This document shows, one piece after another, positions 1 through 9,309 of a DNA stretch of 64,000 bases. The position numbers were made by a program, and so were the translations under genes. The notes below the pieces were generated by a model. The model ran no database searches and was not told the DNA's origin. It was given only the letters and a program-made list of their open reading frames with translations. This DNA comes from Runella zeae DSM 19591 (GTDB taxonomy: Bacteria > Bacteroidota > Bacteroidia > Cytophagales > Spirosomataceae), in contig NZ_AUIF01000003.1 in assembly GCF_000423565.1 (NCBI RefSeq), positions 186,001 through 250,000 of the forward strand, given 5' to 3'. Numbering within the stretch: the stretch's first letter is position 1; each line of letters begins with the position of its first letter.

Positions 1-560
1 GTGATAGAAGTCAAATTCCCTTGGGTTACTTCTTGTGTAAGGGAGATTCCTTCTGGATCAGAAGGATTTTCAAAAGAGCGTGTTACGATGGTAGCTGGAT
101 TGCTAGCGCTCAATGTAAGATTGTAGCATTTGCTAGTATTACCTGCGGTACTAAAGGCAATGCACGCTACGGTCTGCCAAGCTGTACTAACTGGCACGCC
201 AGCTCCTCCTACATCTGTATTTACCACGTTGATGCTAAGGGCGCTTGTAGGGTCGCCGTCGGTCCGGGTCATAGTCATAGTGGCATAGGAGCCTCCACTG
301 AATATCCCTCTACGTCTGATGGTAGGCGCGCTAAGTTGGTTGTTGGGGTACAATATTAAAAAATTGGCATTACCCATTACAAAAGCACTATCAGCAGAGG
401 TAGCGCGGATTTCTACACAGACAACTACAGAGTCTTTGGCGCAATTATAGGCGTCATGTACAAGTCTTACTTCATACCTTCCTGTGGAAGTTTGGGCTTG
501 CAGTAGTGTCGAAAAAAACAGACTGACTGCGAAAAAAGAAAAAGTGAAAAATTTTTTCAT
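1..560 (-). CDS. Secreted protein, N-terminal part only (runs off window)
   Basis: An open frame starts at the ATG at 558-560 on the minus strand and stays open to base 1, about 186 codons. The first 25 or so residues are a signal peptide (MKKFF, a hydrophobic stretch, then a cleavage site after LLQAQ), so the product is exported. The mature part is rich in Ser, Thr, Val and Asn, looks beta-rich, and has several cysteines. I do not recognise the family. It lies 83 bases downstream of the metalloprotease gene on the same strand and may be co-transcribed with it. A C-terminal sorting domain, if any, is outside the window. The reading frame and the signal peptide are seen directly; secretion is inferred. 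Confidence 0.7.
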   Translation of the reverse strand, partial: MKKFFTFSFFAVSLFFSTLLQAQTSTGRYEVRLVHDAYNCAKDSVVVCVEIRATSADSAFVMGNANFLILYPNNQLSAPTIRRRGIFSGGSYATMTMTRTDGDPTSALSINVVNTDVGGAGVPVSTAWQTVACIAFSTAGNTSKCYNLTLSASNPATIVTRSFENPSDPEGISLTQEVTQGNLTSI

Positions 561-643
561 ATTTAATGAGTTAAAAATATGGTTCAATTTTTGCGGACTC
601 TGTATTTGTCCTTTAGGTATATTCAAGCAATAAATGTGCCAGT

Positions 644-3600
644 TTAAAATGTAATTCCTGAGAATTTGCCGTTGTTGAGCCGCCATAAGCTATCATCAAT
701 AGCATTGATATCGCCATTGAGATTATAATCGGTTGATATATAGCGAGAAAACTTTCCATTGTCGATTCGCCATAATGACGAATCATTGGCGTTGATTTCT
801 GAAAAACTATTTTTGCGGGAATCTCCTGCATATAAACAATATACCGCTCCAATCTTTTTTTGTCCCGATGCGGGTGTATTGATTGGTATATAAGATTGCT
901 GTTGTGTAAAGTCATAAGTGATTTTATTATTGACAATAGAAACAGGTATATGGGAAACAGCTCCTATATGATTTCGGTGCTCAATCACTACATAATAGGA
1001 ATCAGAAGGGTTGAGAAGGGGGCACGCTGATACAAGCGTAACCTCCCCGGTATTGCGCAGTAAGGCCGCTGTTTGATAAACCGTAGTGTTGGTATCAGCT
1101 ACATTCGTTCGCAACGATAACAGTACCCAATCCACCACATTGTTGTCATATTGGATAATCGACTCATTGCCCATATAATACCACGGCGCTACTTTGTAAG
1201 GTTGACCGGCGGGAGTAGGTACTCCTAATGCAGTATCGGTAGGGGTTTGGCCAGGAAGCAAGCCTTTTTGATTCAAAAAGGTGGGTAATTGAGTTCCATT
1301 CCAGAGACCTTCCAAGTATACTTTTACTTCAAAGCATGTCGCCACTGGAGGGGCTGAGGTGACGTTGACCTGAATGCTTGCTCTGGAGCTTTCGCAATTA
1401 TTAACAGTTTGTGAGACATAATAGAGCGTGCTTCCGATTGTGGCGGTAGAGGGAGTAGGTGCTGAAAGCAATGCAGTCCCTCCAGAAGATGTAGTATACC
1501 ACTTAAGGTTTTGACCAGTAGCGGTTAAAGGAACTGAAGTTTGTCCCTGAGTATAATTGACAGGACTAACGACCGACGGTGCAGCAGGCGTTTGCAAAAC
1601 TACTACATCAATTTTGGTGCGGCTGCTTTCGCAGCTATTGACAGTCTGTGATACCCAAAAGCTAACAGTCCCTACGGTAGTCGTGACTGGGGTAGGAGCG
1701 GTGGTGTTTCCAGAGCCTCCTGAGGCGTTGGAGTACCACTTGAGGTTAGTACCTGAGGCTGATAAGGGTACGGGAGTTTGATTTTGGCAGTAAGTCACCG
1801 TAGCCACGGCGGTGGGAGCCGCTGGGATGGCATTGATAGTAAAACTAGAGCTTTCACTTCCAATTACATTAGGAGATACAGCATTTACTCTGACTTTATA
1901 GCCACTACCTGTAGGAGTAGAAAGGGGAATCGTGGCGGTCAAAGGGCTACTATTTCCTGAAGTCGGAATATCAACAAAATTGTTACCGTTAAGATCAGAA
2001 AGCTGAACCATATAGGGTGTCGAAGGCGAACTTGCAGTAAAACCCACACTTATGGTTTGGCCTGCGCATAGAGTGCTTGGTGTTACAGAGGTGGTAGTGA
2101 TGGTAGGAGTCACAGCGCCTGTTACGGCCAAATTATAATCATGCACCTCCCCAAAGTCAAGGGGGCCGCACGGAGGAATTGCAGCACTACTTGGGCCAAA
2201 ATTGAAAGAAGACCGTACACGCATTCTTACCGTTCCTGAAGACACTCCCACTGGAATGCTGAACGATCCAGAAGCCGTAGGGTTCATCCGAGGCATTTGG
2301 GATATGCTATCGCTTTTGAAAACACGTTCTTCTAGCTCAAATATGCCATCTCTGTCCCAATCTAACCATATCGACAAGTGTTGGTCATAATAAAGTCCGC
2401 TACCATTGTAAGTGGCTCTTGCTACAAAACTATAGGTGTTGCCAGCTATTACATTGTAGCTAGTGTTGGTAAAATCGCCATAATTATTTGGAGAGCAGTT
2501 GCTATCTCCTTGATTAATAATAAAAGTAGAACCTTGTTTTAACTCAAAATCATCAATCACAACCGGGACGGTATTGCAGGAGGTATTGTAGGTAGCTTGG
2601 CAGTAATTGAGGGCTGTTGAGATTACAAAAACAGGGCTGTACTGATCGGTAGAATTCGAGGCTTTGACCCGATAAAAATAAGTGGTGAAAGCAGTAGTAT
2701 TTTGGTCTAGAAAAGTGGTAACATTTGGGGCTAAACCGCCAATGGCTACAAAACCTTCGGTATTTGACGTAGTAGAACGCTCAATAATAAATCCTGTTTC
2801 GTTAGAAGAATTGTCGGTAAAAGACAATGATACACCCGACATCCCTAAGGTTCCTGTAAGATTACTAGGTACGTTGATGCTTGTTACGAGTGGGCCACAG
2901 TTTAAGGTATATTGATTTCCACCATAGGTACGAAGTAGTAGGCCATCATTCATGCGACTATACTGCCCAGAAGTAAAATTATTACCACATGTAATGGGAT
3001 AATAAGACATAATATTGGAGAGAGAGGGATTATAAAGGTTGCCCTGAGGGTCGCGAGCGATTCCTTGAAAACTACAGCCAAACAAACTTAATGAATCTCT
3101 ACCAAATGGGTCAGCAGGTGTATCACACAGCAAATCTCCCGTGGTAGAGCAGTTGGCACCTTGTAAGGGATCCCGTGTTACATATTCTCGCTCAGTAAGG
3201 TTGGTAGAGGTACTATTTTGAAAAGTATGAAGTAAGTTGAAATAATGACCCAGTTCGTGAGGGAGGGTGCGCGAATCGGTAGCATTGCTGATTCGTACAA
3301 ATACTCTATTTGTCACGCTCAAGGTGCTAGGCATATAAGCATAGCCTGAAACCTCTAAAGAACCGAACAGGATACTATTAGGAAAATATACATTGATGGC
3401 ATTATTGACGTCGTTGACCGCACAAAGGCTAGTCTCATTGTTTGTGTTAAACTCAAAGAAAGTGTCGCTATTTATATAATTGACTGAGCCACAGAAATAA
3501 AATTGAATTCCGGAGCCTACATTGATAAAATAAGTATTAGCTTGATTGAGGGCTTTGTTTAAATCTGCAAGGCTGAGACCTCCAGTTCCATTAGAACGGG

Positions 3601-3832
3601 TCAATATATGGGCTTTGATAGGGATGTACTGTATGGTATGATTGGCGGTCTGAAAATTTTTTACAAACTGTTGTTTGAGCTTGAAAAGAATTTTTTCTCT
3701 CTCTAAAATACTTTCTTGAGACTCATGTGGAACTCCACATGGTAATATTTGACTCTTGGCCTCTTGTGGAGTCAGAACCTCCAAAATGGCTATTAACATT
3801 AGCCAAAGATAGTACCTTAAATGTCTTGCCAT
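644..3832 (-). CDS. Secreted M43-like zinc metalloprotease with Ig-like repeats and dockerin-like tail
   Basis: 1062 residues. A signal peptide (about 1-27) is followed by a pappalysin-like (M43) metzincin domain. The zinc motif HELGHYFNLLH is at 192-202 and the Met-turn SNIMSYY has Met 275. The usual metzincin Gly inside HExxHxxGxxH is Asn here. Next come a fibronectin-like segment (about 310-410), a GEVHDYN-containing domain common in Bacteroidota secreted proteins (about 425-570), and Ig-like repeats, two of which share the pattern LKWY...SCESSR. The last 60 residues hold two dockerin-like repeats ending LWRxxNGKFS, the second with a clear calcium loop DYNLNGDINAIDD. No typical type IX sorting domain is visible at the end. 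It probably degrades extracellular protein; the substrate is unknown. Confidence 0.85.
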   Translation of the reverse strand: MARHLRYYLWLMLIAILEVLTPQEAKSQILPCGVPHESQESILEREKILFKLKQQFVKNFQTANHTIQYIPIKAHILTRSNGTGGLSLADLNKALNQANTYFINVGSGIQFYFCGSVNYINSDTFFEFNTNNETSLCAVNDVNNAINVYFPNSILFGSLEVSGYAYMPSTLSVTNRVFVRISNATDSRTLPHELGHYFNLLHTFQNSTSTNLTEREYVTRDPLQGANCSTTGDLLCDTPADPFGRDSLSLFGCSFQGIARDPQGNLYNPSLSNIMSYYPITCGNNFTSGQYSRMNDGLLLRTYGGNQYTLNCGPLVTSINVPSNLTGTLGMSGVSLSFTDNSSNETGFIIERSTTSNTEGFVAIGGLAPNVTTFLDQNTTAFTTYFYRVKASNSTDQYSPVFVISTALNYCQATYNTSCNTVPVVIDDFELKQGSTFIINQGDSNCSPNNYGDFTNTSYNVIAGNTYSFVARATYNGSGLYYDQHLSIWLDWDRDGIFELEERVFKSDSISQMPRMNPTASGSFSIPVGVSSGTVRMRVRSSFNFGPSSAAIPPCGPLDFGEVHDYNLAVTGAVTPTITTTSVTPSTLCAGQTISVGFTASSPSTPYMVQLSDLNGNNFVDIPTSGNSSPLTATIPLSTPTGSGYKVRVNAVSPNVIGSESSSFTINAIPAAPTAVATVTYCQNQTPVPLSASGTNLKWYSNASGGSGNTTAPTPVTTTVGTVSFWVSQTVNSCESSRTKIDVVVLQTPAAPSVVSPVNYTQGQTSVPLTATGQNLKWYTTSSGGTALLSAPTPSTATIGSTLYYVSQTVNNCESSRASIQVNVTSAPPVATCFEVKVYLEGLWNGTQLPTFLNQKGLLPGQTPTDTALGVPTPAGQPYKVAPWYYMGNESIIQYDNNVVDWVLLSLRTNVADTNTTVYQTAALLRNTGEVTLVSACPLLNPSDSYYVVIEHRNHIGAVSHIPVSIVNNKITYDFTQQQSYIPINTPASGQKKIGAVYCLYAGDSRKNSFSEINANDSSLWRIDNGKFSRYISTDYNLNGDINAIDDSLWRLNNGKFSGITF

Positions 3833-4091
3833 ACCCTACACTGTTACTGGATAAATGAGAATTTGTTGAACTGGGATAGATGTTTTGTCCAACGTATTTC
3901 TGTCTTCAATTTCCTCTTTGATTTACTTGATTGTCTTTTCAATATTGACACTAAGCATCAAGAAAGGTGATGTGTTATGTAGGGTATGCAGATGCTCTTC
4001 TCAACAATTGTGCCAAAAAAATCTAAGAAAAAGAAAGAATCTTATAAAATAATTATCTGTAAATGAAAGGCTGTTTTTGGTAAACAAAAGG

Positions 4092-4844
4092 TTATAGATG
4101 GGCGATATAATCGCGTCCAAGCATGCGCATCTGACGGGCTATTTGCTGGGTACGCTTCTGCACATAATTGGAAGGGTTTTTGGCAGAAAATCGAAGCGGG
4201 CTAGGCAATACCGCTGCAATCCGAGCGGCTTCGGAGCGAGTGAGGGCAGAGGCAGATTTATTAAAAAAACGTTGGGCTGCCGCTTCATACCCAAACGTCA
4301 TTTTGCCGGTTTCGGCTACATTGAGATAAACTTCTAAGATGCGTTTTTTACCCCAAATGACCTCAATCAATACTGTAAAATAAGCTTCTAGTCCTTTCCG
4401 AATATAGCTACGTCCTTGCCACAAAAACACATTTTTGGCGACTTGTTGGGAGATTGTACTCGCTCCCCTGATTTTTTTCCCTTTGAGGTTGTATCTAAAC
4501 GCATTGTTCATAGACTTAAAATCAAATCCCCAATGCTCAGGAAAAAGCTGGTCTTCGGAAGAAACAACCGACAAAGGGGCTTCTTTTGACATCTCGTCGA
4601 ACGAAGTCCAATCAGAATGAATTTTACTATCACGGCCATCGGCGATTGCTTCTATTTTGCGCGCTATCATAAGCGGAGTGACCCAAACAGGCACAAATTT
4701 GAGAACCGTTACCCAAATGACTGACCCAATAAAAAAGTAAAGGATACCTTTCAACACAATACGAGTTACTACTGATTTCCAACTACGAGTGGGAGTGGAT
4801 TTGGGGGAAGGAGGAGGAGTAGTGCGAATTCGATTGACAGCCAT
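4092..4844 (-). CDS. mtgA: Monofunctional biosynthetic peptidoglycan transglycosylase
   Basis: 250 residues, normal for MtgA. This GT51 enzyme polymerises lipid II into glycan strands at the inner membrane. A Pro/Ser/Thr-rich cytoplasmic N-terminus is followed by one membrane segment (about 28-56). GT51 motifs occur in order: the catalytic Glu 97 in SSEDQLFPEHWG, GASTISQQVAKN (127-138), and KKRILEVYLNVAETG (166-180). No transpeptidase domain follows, which separates it from class A penicillin-binding proteins. It is the last gene of the minus-strand run that also includes hemW, 66 bases upstream. Confidence 0.95.
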   Translation of the reverse strand: MAVNRIRTTPPPSPKSTPTRSWKSVVTRIVLKGILYFFIGSVIWVTVLKFVPVWVTPLMIARKIEAIADGRDSKIHSDWTSFDEMSKEAPLSVVSSEDQLFPEHWGFDFKSMNNAFRYNLKGKKIRGASTISQQVAKNVFLWQGRSYIRKGLEAYFTVLIEVIWGKKRILEVYLNVAETGKMTFGYEAAAQRFFNKSASALTRSEAARIAAVLPSPLRFSAKNPSNYVQKRTQQIARQMRMLGRDYIAHL

Positions 4845-4910
4845 ATCAGAGGGTTAGAGCGAGTTTTTAGTATTTAGAAATACAAAAATCGAAAAAAAAG
4901 GGAGAATCTT

Positions 4911-6065
4911 TCAAACCAAAAACAAGTCGGCAGCAATACGGTCGGCAAAAAGTCTTCCTGTGCGAGTGAGAAAGAGTTTATTGTTTTCTACATAAAGCCA
5001 TGCTTTTTCAACAAACGACTTAAGGTAATGTTTTTGTACTTCTAGTAAGTTTATTCCCGAAATTTCCTGAATAATCCCCAAATCACACCCCCAAATCGTG
5101 CGTAGACTTGTCAGAATATAATCATTTACTTGGTCGAAGGGGGTAAGTGTTTCTATTTCGAAATTGAGCGATTTTGCTTCTAATGATTTGAGATACTTTA
5201 TGTTATTAGAGATGTTGTATTGGCGAGTGCTACCATTGAAAGAATGAGCGCTTGGCCCAATTCCTAGGTAAGGGCGGCGCTTCCAATAGCTGCTGTTGTG
5301 GATAGCGTATTGATGATTTCGAGCAAAGTTTGAAATTTCGTATTGCTCAAAATGATGATTTTCTAAATACGCTACCATCATCTCAAAATGACGCGCTGAT
5401 AGTTCTTCTTCTACTGCTTTGATTTTGCCTTTTCTTAACCAATTTCCCAAGGCTGTTTGAGGTTCAATGGTCAGATTATAAGCCGAAATATGGGGTGTGC
5501 TAAGCCCTACGGCCATTTCCAAATCCTTTTCCCACAGACGAATGTCATCACTATCACTAGAAGAAGAAATACCTAACTGTTTTTGACTCATGCCATAAAT
5601 CAAATCAATGGTCAGGTTGTCGAAACCACAGTCTTGTGCTAGCTTGACACTTGAATAAGATTGTGAGGCACTATGAGCACGATTCATAAATCGCAAATAA
5701 GGCTCATGAAAGGACTGTAGCCCAATACTAAGCCTATTTACGAAGGGTTTCAATGACATTAGTTTTTCATAACTCAAATCATCCGGATTGGCTTCAAGCG
5801 TAATCTCGGCATTAGTTTCTATCTGAAAATAAAGGTGAATAGTCTCAAAAATTTTCCCTAATTCTTCGGTAGTAAGCAAAGAAGGAGTACCACCACCAAA
5901 GTAAATGGTTTGGAGGGTATTGTGTGGTAAATAATCTTTTTGAAGCGCAATTTCATGACAAATAGCAGCCACCAAATCGGCTTTTAGTTTTAGATTGGTA
6001 CTAAAATGAAAGTCGCAATAGTGACAAGCTTGTTTGCAAAAAGGAATATGAATGTATAAGTGCAT
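4911..6065 (-). CDS. hemW: HemW-type radical SAM protein (heme chaperone family)
   Basis: 384 residues. The radical SAM cluster motif CxxxCxxC is at Cys10, Cys14 and Cys17. It is followed by Asp-Phe, not xC, which marks HemW and not the coproporphyrinogen dehydrogenase HemN. The SAM-binding GGGTPS motif is at 57-62, and the C-terminal HemN_C region is present (YLGIGPSAHSF and the winged-helix part after it). HemW binds heme and is thought to insert it into respiratory proteins; many genomes wrongly label it HemN. It starts 28 bases after the upstream OmpA-family gene, so it is probably in the same transcript. Confidence 0.92.
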   Translation of the reverse strand: MHLYIHIPFCKQACHYCDFHFSTNLKLKADLVAAICHEIALQKDYLPHNTLQTIYFGGGTPSLLTTEELGKIFETIHLYFQIETNAEITLEANPDDLSYEKLMSLKPFVNRLSIGLQSFHEPYLRFMNRAHSASQSYSSVKLAQDCGFDNLTIDLIYGMSQKQLGISSSSDSDDIRLWEKDLEMAVGLSTPHISAYNLTIEPQTALGNWLRKGKIKAVEEELSARHFEMMVAYLENHHFEQYEISNFARNHQYAIHNSSYWKRRPYLGIGPSAHSFNGSTRQYNISNNIKYLKSLEAKSLNFEIETLTPFDQVNDYILTSLRTIWGCDLGIIQEISGINLLEVQKHYLKSFVEKAWLYVENNKLFLTRTGRLFADRIAADLFLV

Positions 6066-6093
6066 ACTGCAAAGTTACGCAAATGACCCCTCC

Positions 6094-9000
6094 CTAAAGT
6101 ACGGTAAACTCTACACGACGATTTTTTTTCTTGTTTTCTTCGCTAGTATTAGGTGCGATAGGGTCGAGGCTCCCTCTTCCTACACTCTGCAAACGCTCTT
6201 TAGTGATTCCTTTTTGAATCAAATACGCTTCTACCGATTGGCAACGCTCCTTGGAAAGTTTTACATTCAAATCAAAATCGCCGACATTGTCGGTATGGCC
6301 TTTAATTTCGATACGAATCGAAGGATTTTGGTTCATTACTTCTGCAAGGGCGTCTAATTCGGGATAAGAATCGGTACGTAAAACGGGGCTACTTTGGTCA
6401 AAATAAATGTTTTTGAGGATAATTGCCTTTCCTTTTTCAATCTTACCAAAAGTCTTGGATTCGATGACCGTAGGACTACTAGCTACCGAAGAAGCAGGAG
6501 GAGGAGTTTGTGCAACTTTGGGTATTAAAACAAAAGTTTTCTCCAACTCTCCGTCCGAAATCCACTTCAGGGTTTCGATGCGGGTGTTGAAGTCTTCAAA
6601 CCCATCTGCTTTGATTTGCAACGCGTATTGTTTGGTAGGCTGTAGTGAATATTTGAATTTACCGTTGGCCGCTGATACAGGCACCTCGGCTTTGGTTTGT
6701 AAATCTATTACTTTGAATTGTGTTTTGGCCACGGCACCTCGGTCTTTGCGAGATACCACTCCAAAATCAAAATCATAGGTAGACCTTGGCACGCGCAAGG
6801 TAAGACTTGTACGATTGATGAGTGAATCCACAAAAGCAAAAGCAATCGGATTTTGGTCAATTCCTTCGCCTGATAGTTTTAGTTCAAAGCGTTCACCTTC
6901 CGTCCCTTTCACAAAAAACGGAGTAGGTCGCTCAGTGGGTTTGCCGTTGAGGGTAGCTTTGAGGTTAAGTTCTTCGCCCGTGTAAGCATCCAATACAATA
7001 AGTTTTAGCTCCTTTTCTTTTTTCTTGATAGGTACTAGCTTAAACTGTACGATGGTTTGGTGCTGCAAATCCTTGAGGGTTTGGGTAGCCGTCTGAAAGC
7101 CTTCTGCTACGCATTCTACGGTATAATTAGCCTTGGATGGTAGTTTGGCAGTCGCCTTTCCTGTGGCATCAGCGGTAAGTTCTAATACACGTTTTCCAGA
7201 GGCATCCAAGACATAAATACGAGCAGAAGCAATGGGTTGGGCATTTTCGATGTTGTAGGCTTCGGCGGTGATAAAATACTCATCTGATACAAGACGAAGC
7301 TCTAAATCATAGATTTTGTTGCCTTCGGCGGGAAGTTCAACTTGCAAAGTTTTAGACAAGGGAAAATAGCCATTGGTTTCGCCGGTGATTTGGAAGTTGT
7401 CATTTGAAGTAAGAGAGACTTGCGCTTTTCCATTGCTGACTTGAAGGAGCGTTTCTTTGCCTGTGGCTGACTTGACACGAGCTATTCCACTCAAAGGCTG
7501 ATTGGTTTGTGCATCCACCATTACGATATTGAGTACACTGGGTAAGTTTTTAGCAAGTTTTACCGTTACACGTTTATCTTGTGTCAATTTAGGAATAGCA
7601 GCGCTAAAAGGCAGAAAGCCAGCGGCTTGTACGGTAAGTCCAAATTCATCCCCTTCTTTGACTTTGATATAAAACTCATTGTTTAAAATTTCGGATTTCA
7701 AGGAAGTTGGTTTGCCTTCTTTGTCTTTCAAAATCACTTGAGGATTGGCAACAAATTCGTTGGTCTCTTTATCTACAATCCGCAATATCAGGGCGTATTC
7801 GACAATCAACTTGCTATCATCGGGTTTTTGACCTTCGGCAGATACTTTTACGGATTGAGTAGAAGGCGAATCGGCCACCAGCTCTATCTCTTCCAACGCC
7901 TTGGGTGTAGGAGTGGCAGGTGGCTGGGTAGGAGAGGAGTAAGGAGCATTGGTAGCTAGTACGGGCGTTTCTTCTTTCTTTTCAGTGGGTGGAGTATCTA
8001 GCTCTACAATCGCTACGGTAGGTCTAGAAGGATTTGCGGAGGGGCTAGAGGTTTTGTTAGTAGCAAGAGAGGGAGCATTCGCGGTCGTACTTGGCAATTT
8101 TTGAAGCAAAAAATCGCGGGAAATCACCTCGCAGTTTTTGTAAAAATCTTTGGTGATAAGGATGTTTTTGGTGAAAAATTCTGCAAGATTGACCGAAAGT
8201 TCGTATTCGCCCGTAACAGGAACAAGCGCCGTAAAACGCCCGTCGGAGGGATTGTTTTCCAATACTGCCACTGACTGCCCCGAGGCCACATCTTTGACCA
8301 CGATAGTGGCCGCAATAGGAGCTTTAGTTAGCGAATCCAAAACATAGCCTTGTACAGTGGCTATCTTAAACGGACGTAGTTCATCGGGAACGGGGGTCGT
8401 AAAAATATCGCCATTGCTCACAAAATACATTAAATCGCCGCAAGGGCTTATGGCCACAAACAAGTCAGATTTTTTGGTATTGACAAATTCCAAAGGTTGT
8501 GGTTCTGACCAGTTGCCGTTGTCTTGCAATACTGATTTATAAAGGTCAAAATCTCCTTTGCCCGATTTTTTAATGGAAGAAAACACCAACGTACGGCTAT
8601 CGGCCATGATGCGAGGGGCTTTTTCGCAGTCCAAATTGACCGGTGGAGGAAGCTCAAAAGGTGGTTTCCATTTGCCATTGCGACCTTTTTCGGATACCAT
8701 GATACGGTAACATTGCTTGCCATCGACATTTTTTCCAACATCCTCACGGGTAAAATACAGCCGTTTGCCATCGGGTGATACACTCGGGAAGCCTTCATAG
8801 CCGTCGGTATTGATAGTGGAGCCGATATTGATAGGCTTGCTCCAGCCGTTTTTTTCGCGTATTGAGTAGTAAATATCTTCTCGACCGTATCCACTTTTAC
8901 CAAAGTTGGCAAAAAAGAATAGCGTATTACCATCGTAGCTTATGCTGGGGCCGCCCATGACGGGTGTCATCATTTCGCGGGCGTATTCGTTGATAGGGGC

Positions 9001-9303
9001 AATATGGTTGGGTTTCATCCATTCGCCCGATGGATGAAGTTTTACCTCATATATTCCAAAAAAGTTGGCCTCATATTCATCAAGTATTTTGTCGGAACGC
9101 CCATCCGAATTGATTTGAGGGACTTTTTTGGCGGCATTCACAAACAGCCCGTATTTGTCAGACTGAAAAATGAGCGTTCGCCCGTCGGCACTGATAGAGG
9201 GAGCGTATTCGATATGTTCGGTTTCATTGATGGGGCTAGGGAGGCGTTTTCGTCCCTGACCCCACATCAAAAATGGTAATAATAGTAAAAGTAATAATCT
9301 CAT
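6094..9303 (-). CDS. PD40 beta-propeller / carboxypeptidase-regulatory / OmpA family outer-membrane protein
   Basis: 1069 residues. A signal peptide (about 1-16, ending MWGQG) is followed by about five PD40/WD40-like repeats with the SxDGxTLxF pattern (about 25-300), then several carboxypeptidase-regulatory-like beta domains separated by a Pro/Ser/Thr-rich linker (about 400-470). The C-terminal 110 residues are a complete OmpA domain: IYFDQSS, GHTDNVGDFDLNVKLSKERC and NRRVEF, which bind peptidoglycan. The order resembles PorE of type IX secretion but has no TPR region, so I do not name it PorE. It lies 6 bases after the DUF5723-TSP3 gene, which suggests the two act together at the outer membrane. 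Confidence 0.88.
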   Translation of the reverse strand: MRLLLLLLLPFLMWGQGRKRLPSPINETEHIEYAPSISADGRTLIFQSDKYGLFVNAAKKVPQINSDGRSDKILDEYEANFFGIYEVKLHPSGEWMKPNHIAPINEYAREMMTPVMGGPSISYDGNTLFFFANFGKSGYGREDIYYSIREKNGWSKPINIGSTINTDGYEGFPSVSPDGKRLYFTREDVGKNVDGKQCYRIMVSEKGRNGKWKPPFELPPPVNLDCEKAPRIMADSRTLVFSSIKKSGKGDFDLYKSVLQDNGNWSEPQPLEFVNTKKSDLFVAISPCGDLMYFVSNGDIFTTPVPDELRPFKIATVQGYVLDSLTKAPIAATIVVKDVASGQSVAVLENNPSDGRFTALVPVTGEYELSVNLAEFFTKNILITKDFYKNCEVISRDFLLQKLPSTTANAPSLATNKTSSPSANPSRPTVAIVELDTPPTEKKEETPVLATNAPYSSPTQPPATPTPKALEEIELVADSPSTQSVKVSAEGQKPDDSKLIVEYALILRIVDKETNEFVANPQVILKDKEGKPTSLKSEILNNEFYIKVKEGDEFGLTVQAAGFLPFSAAIPKLTQDKRVTVKLAKNLPSVLNIVMVDAQTNQPLSGIARVKSATGKETLLQVSNGKAQVSLTSNDNFQITGETNGYFPLSKTLQVELPAEGNKIYDLELRLVSDEYFITAEAYNIENAQPIASARIYVLDASGKRVLELTADATGKATAKLPSKANYTVECVAEGFQTATQTLKDLQHQTIVQFKLVPIKKKEKELKLIVLDAYTGEELNLKATLNGKPTERPTPFFVKGTEGERFELKLSGEGIDQNPIAFAFVDSLINRTSLTLRVPRSTYDFDFGVVSRKDRGAVAKTQFKVIDLQTKAEVPVSAANGKFKYSLQPTKQYALQIKADGFEDFNTRIETLKWISDGELEKTFVLIPKVAQTPPPASSVASSPTVIESKTFGKIEKGKAIILKNIYFDQSSPVLRTDSYPELDALAEVMNQNPSIRIEIKGHTDNVGDFDLNVKLSKERCQSVEAYLIQKGITKERLQSVGRGSLDPIAPNTSEENKKKNRRVEFTVL

Positions 9304-9309
9304 GATTAA

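Noticed and set aside
6094-9303. PorE of the type IX secretion system
   Set aside because: The domain order is similar but the N-terminal TPR region is missing and no other type IX gene adjoins it.
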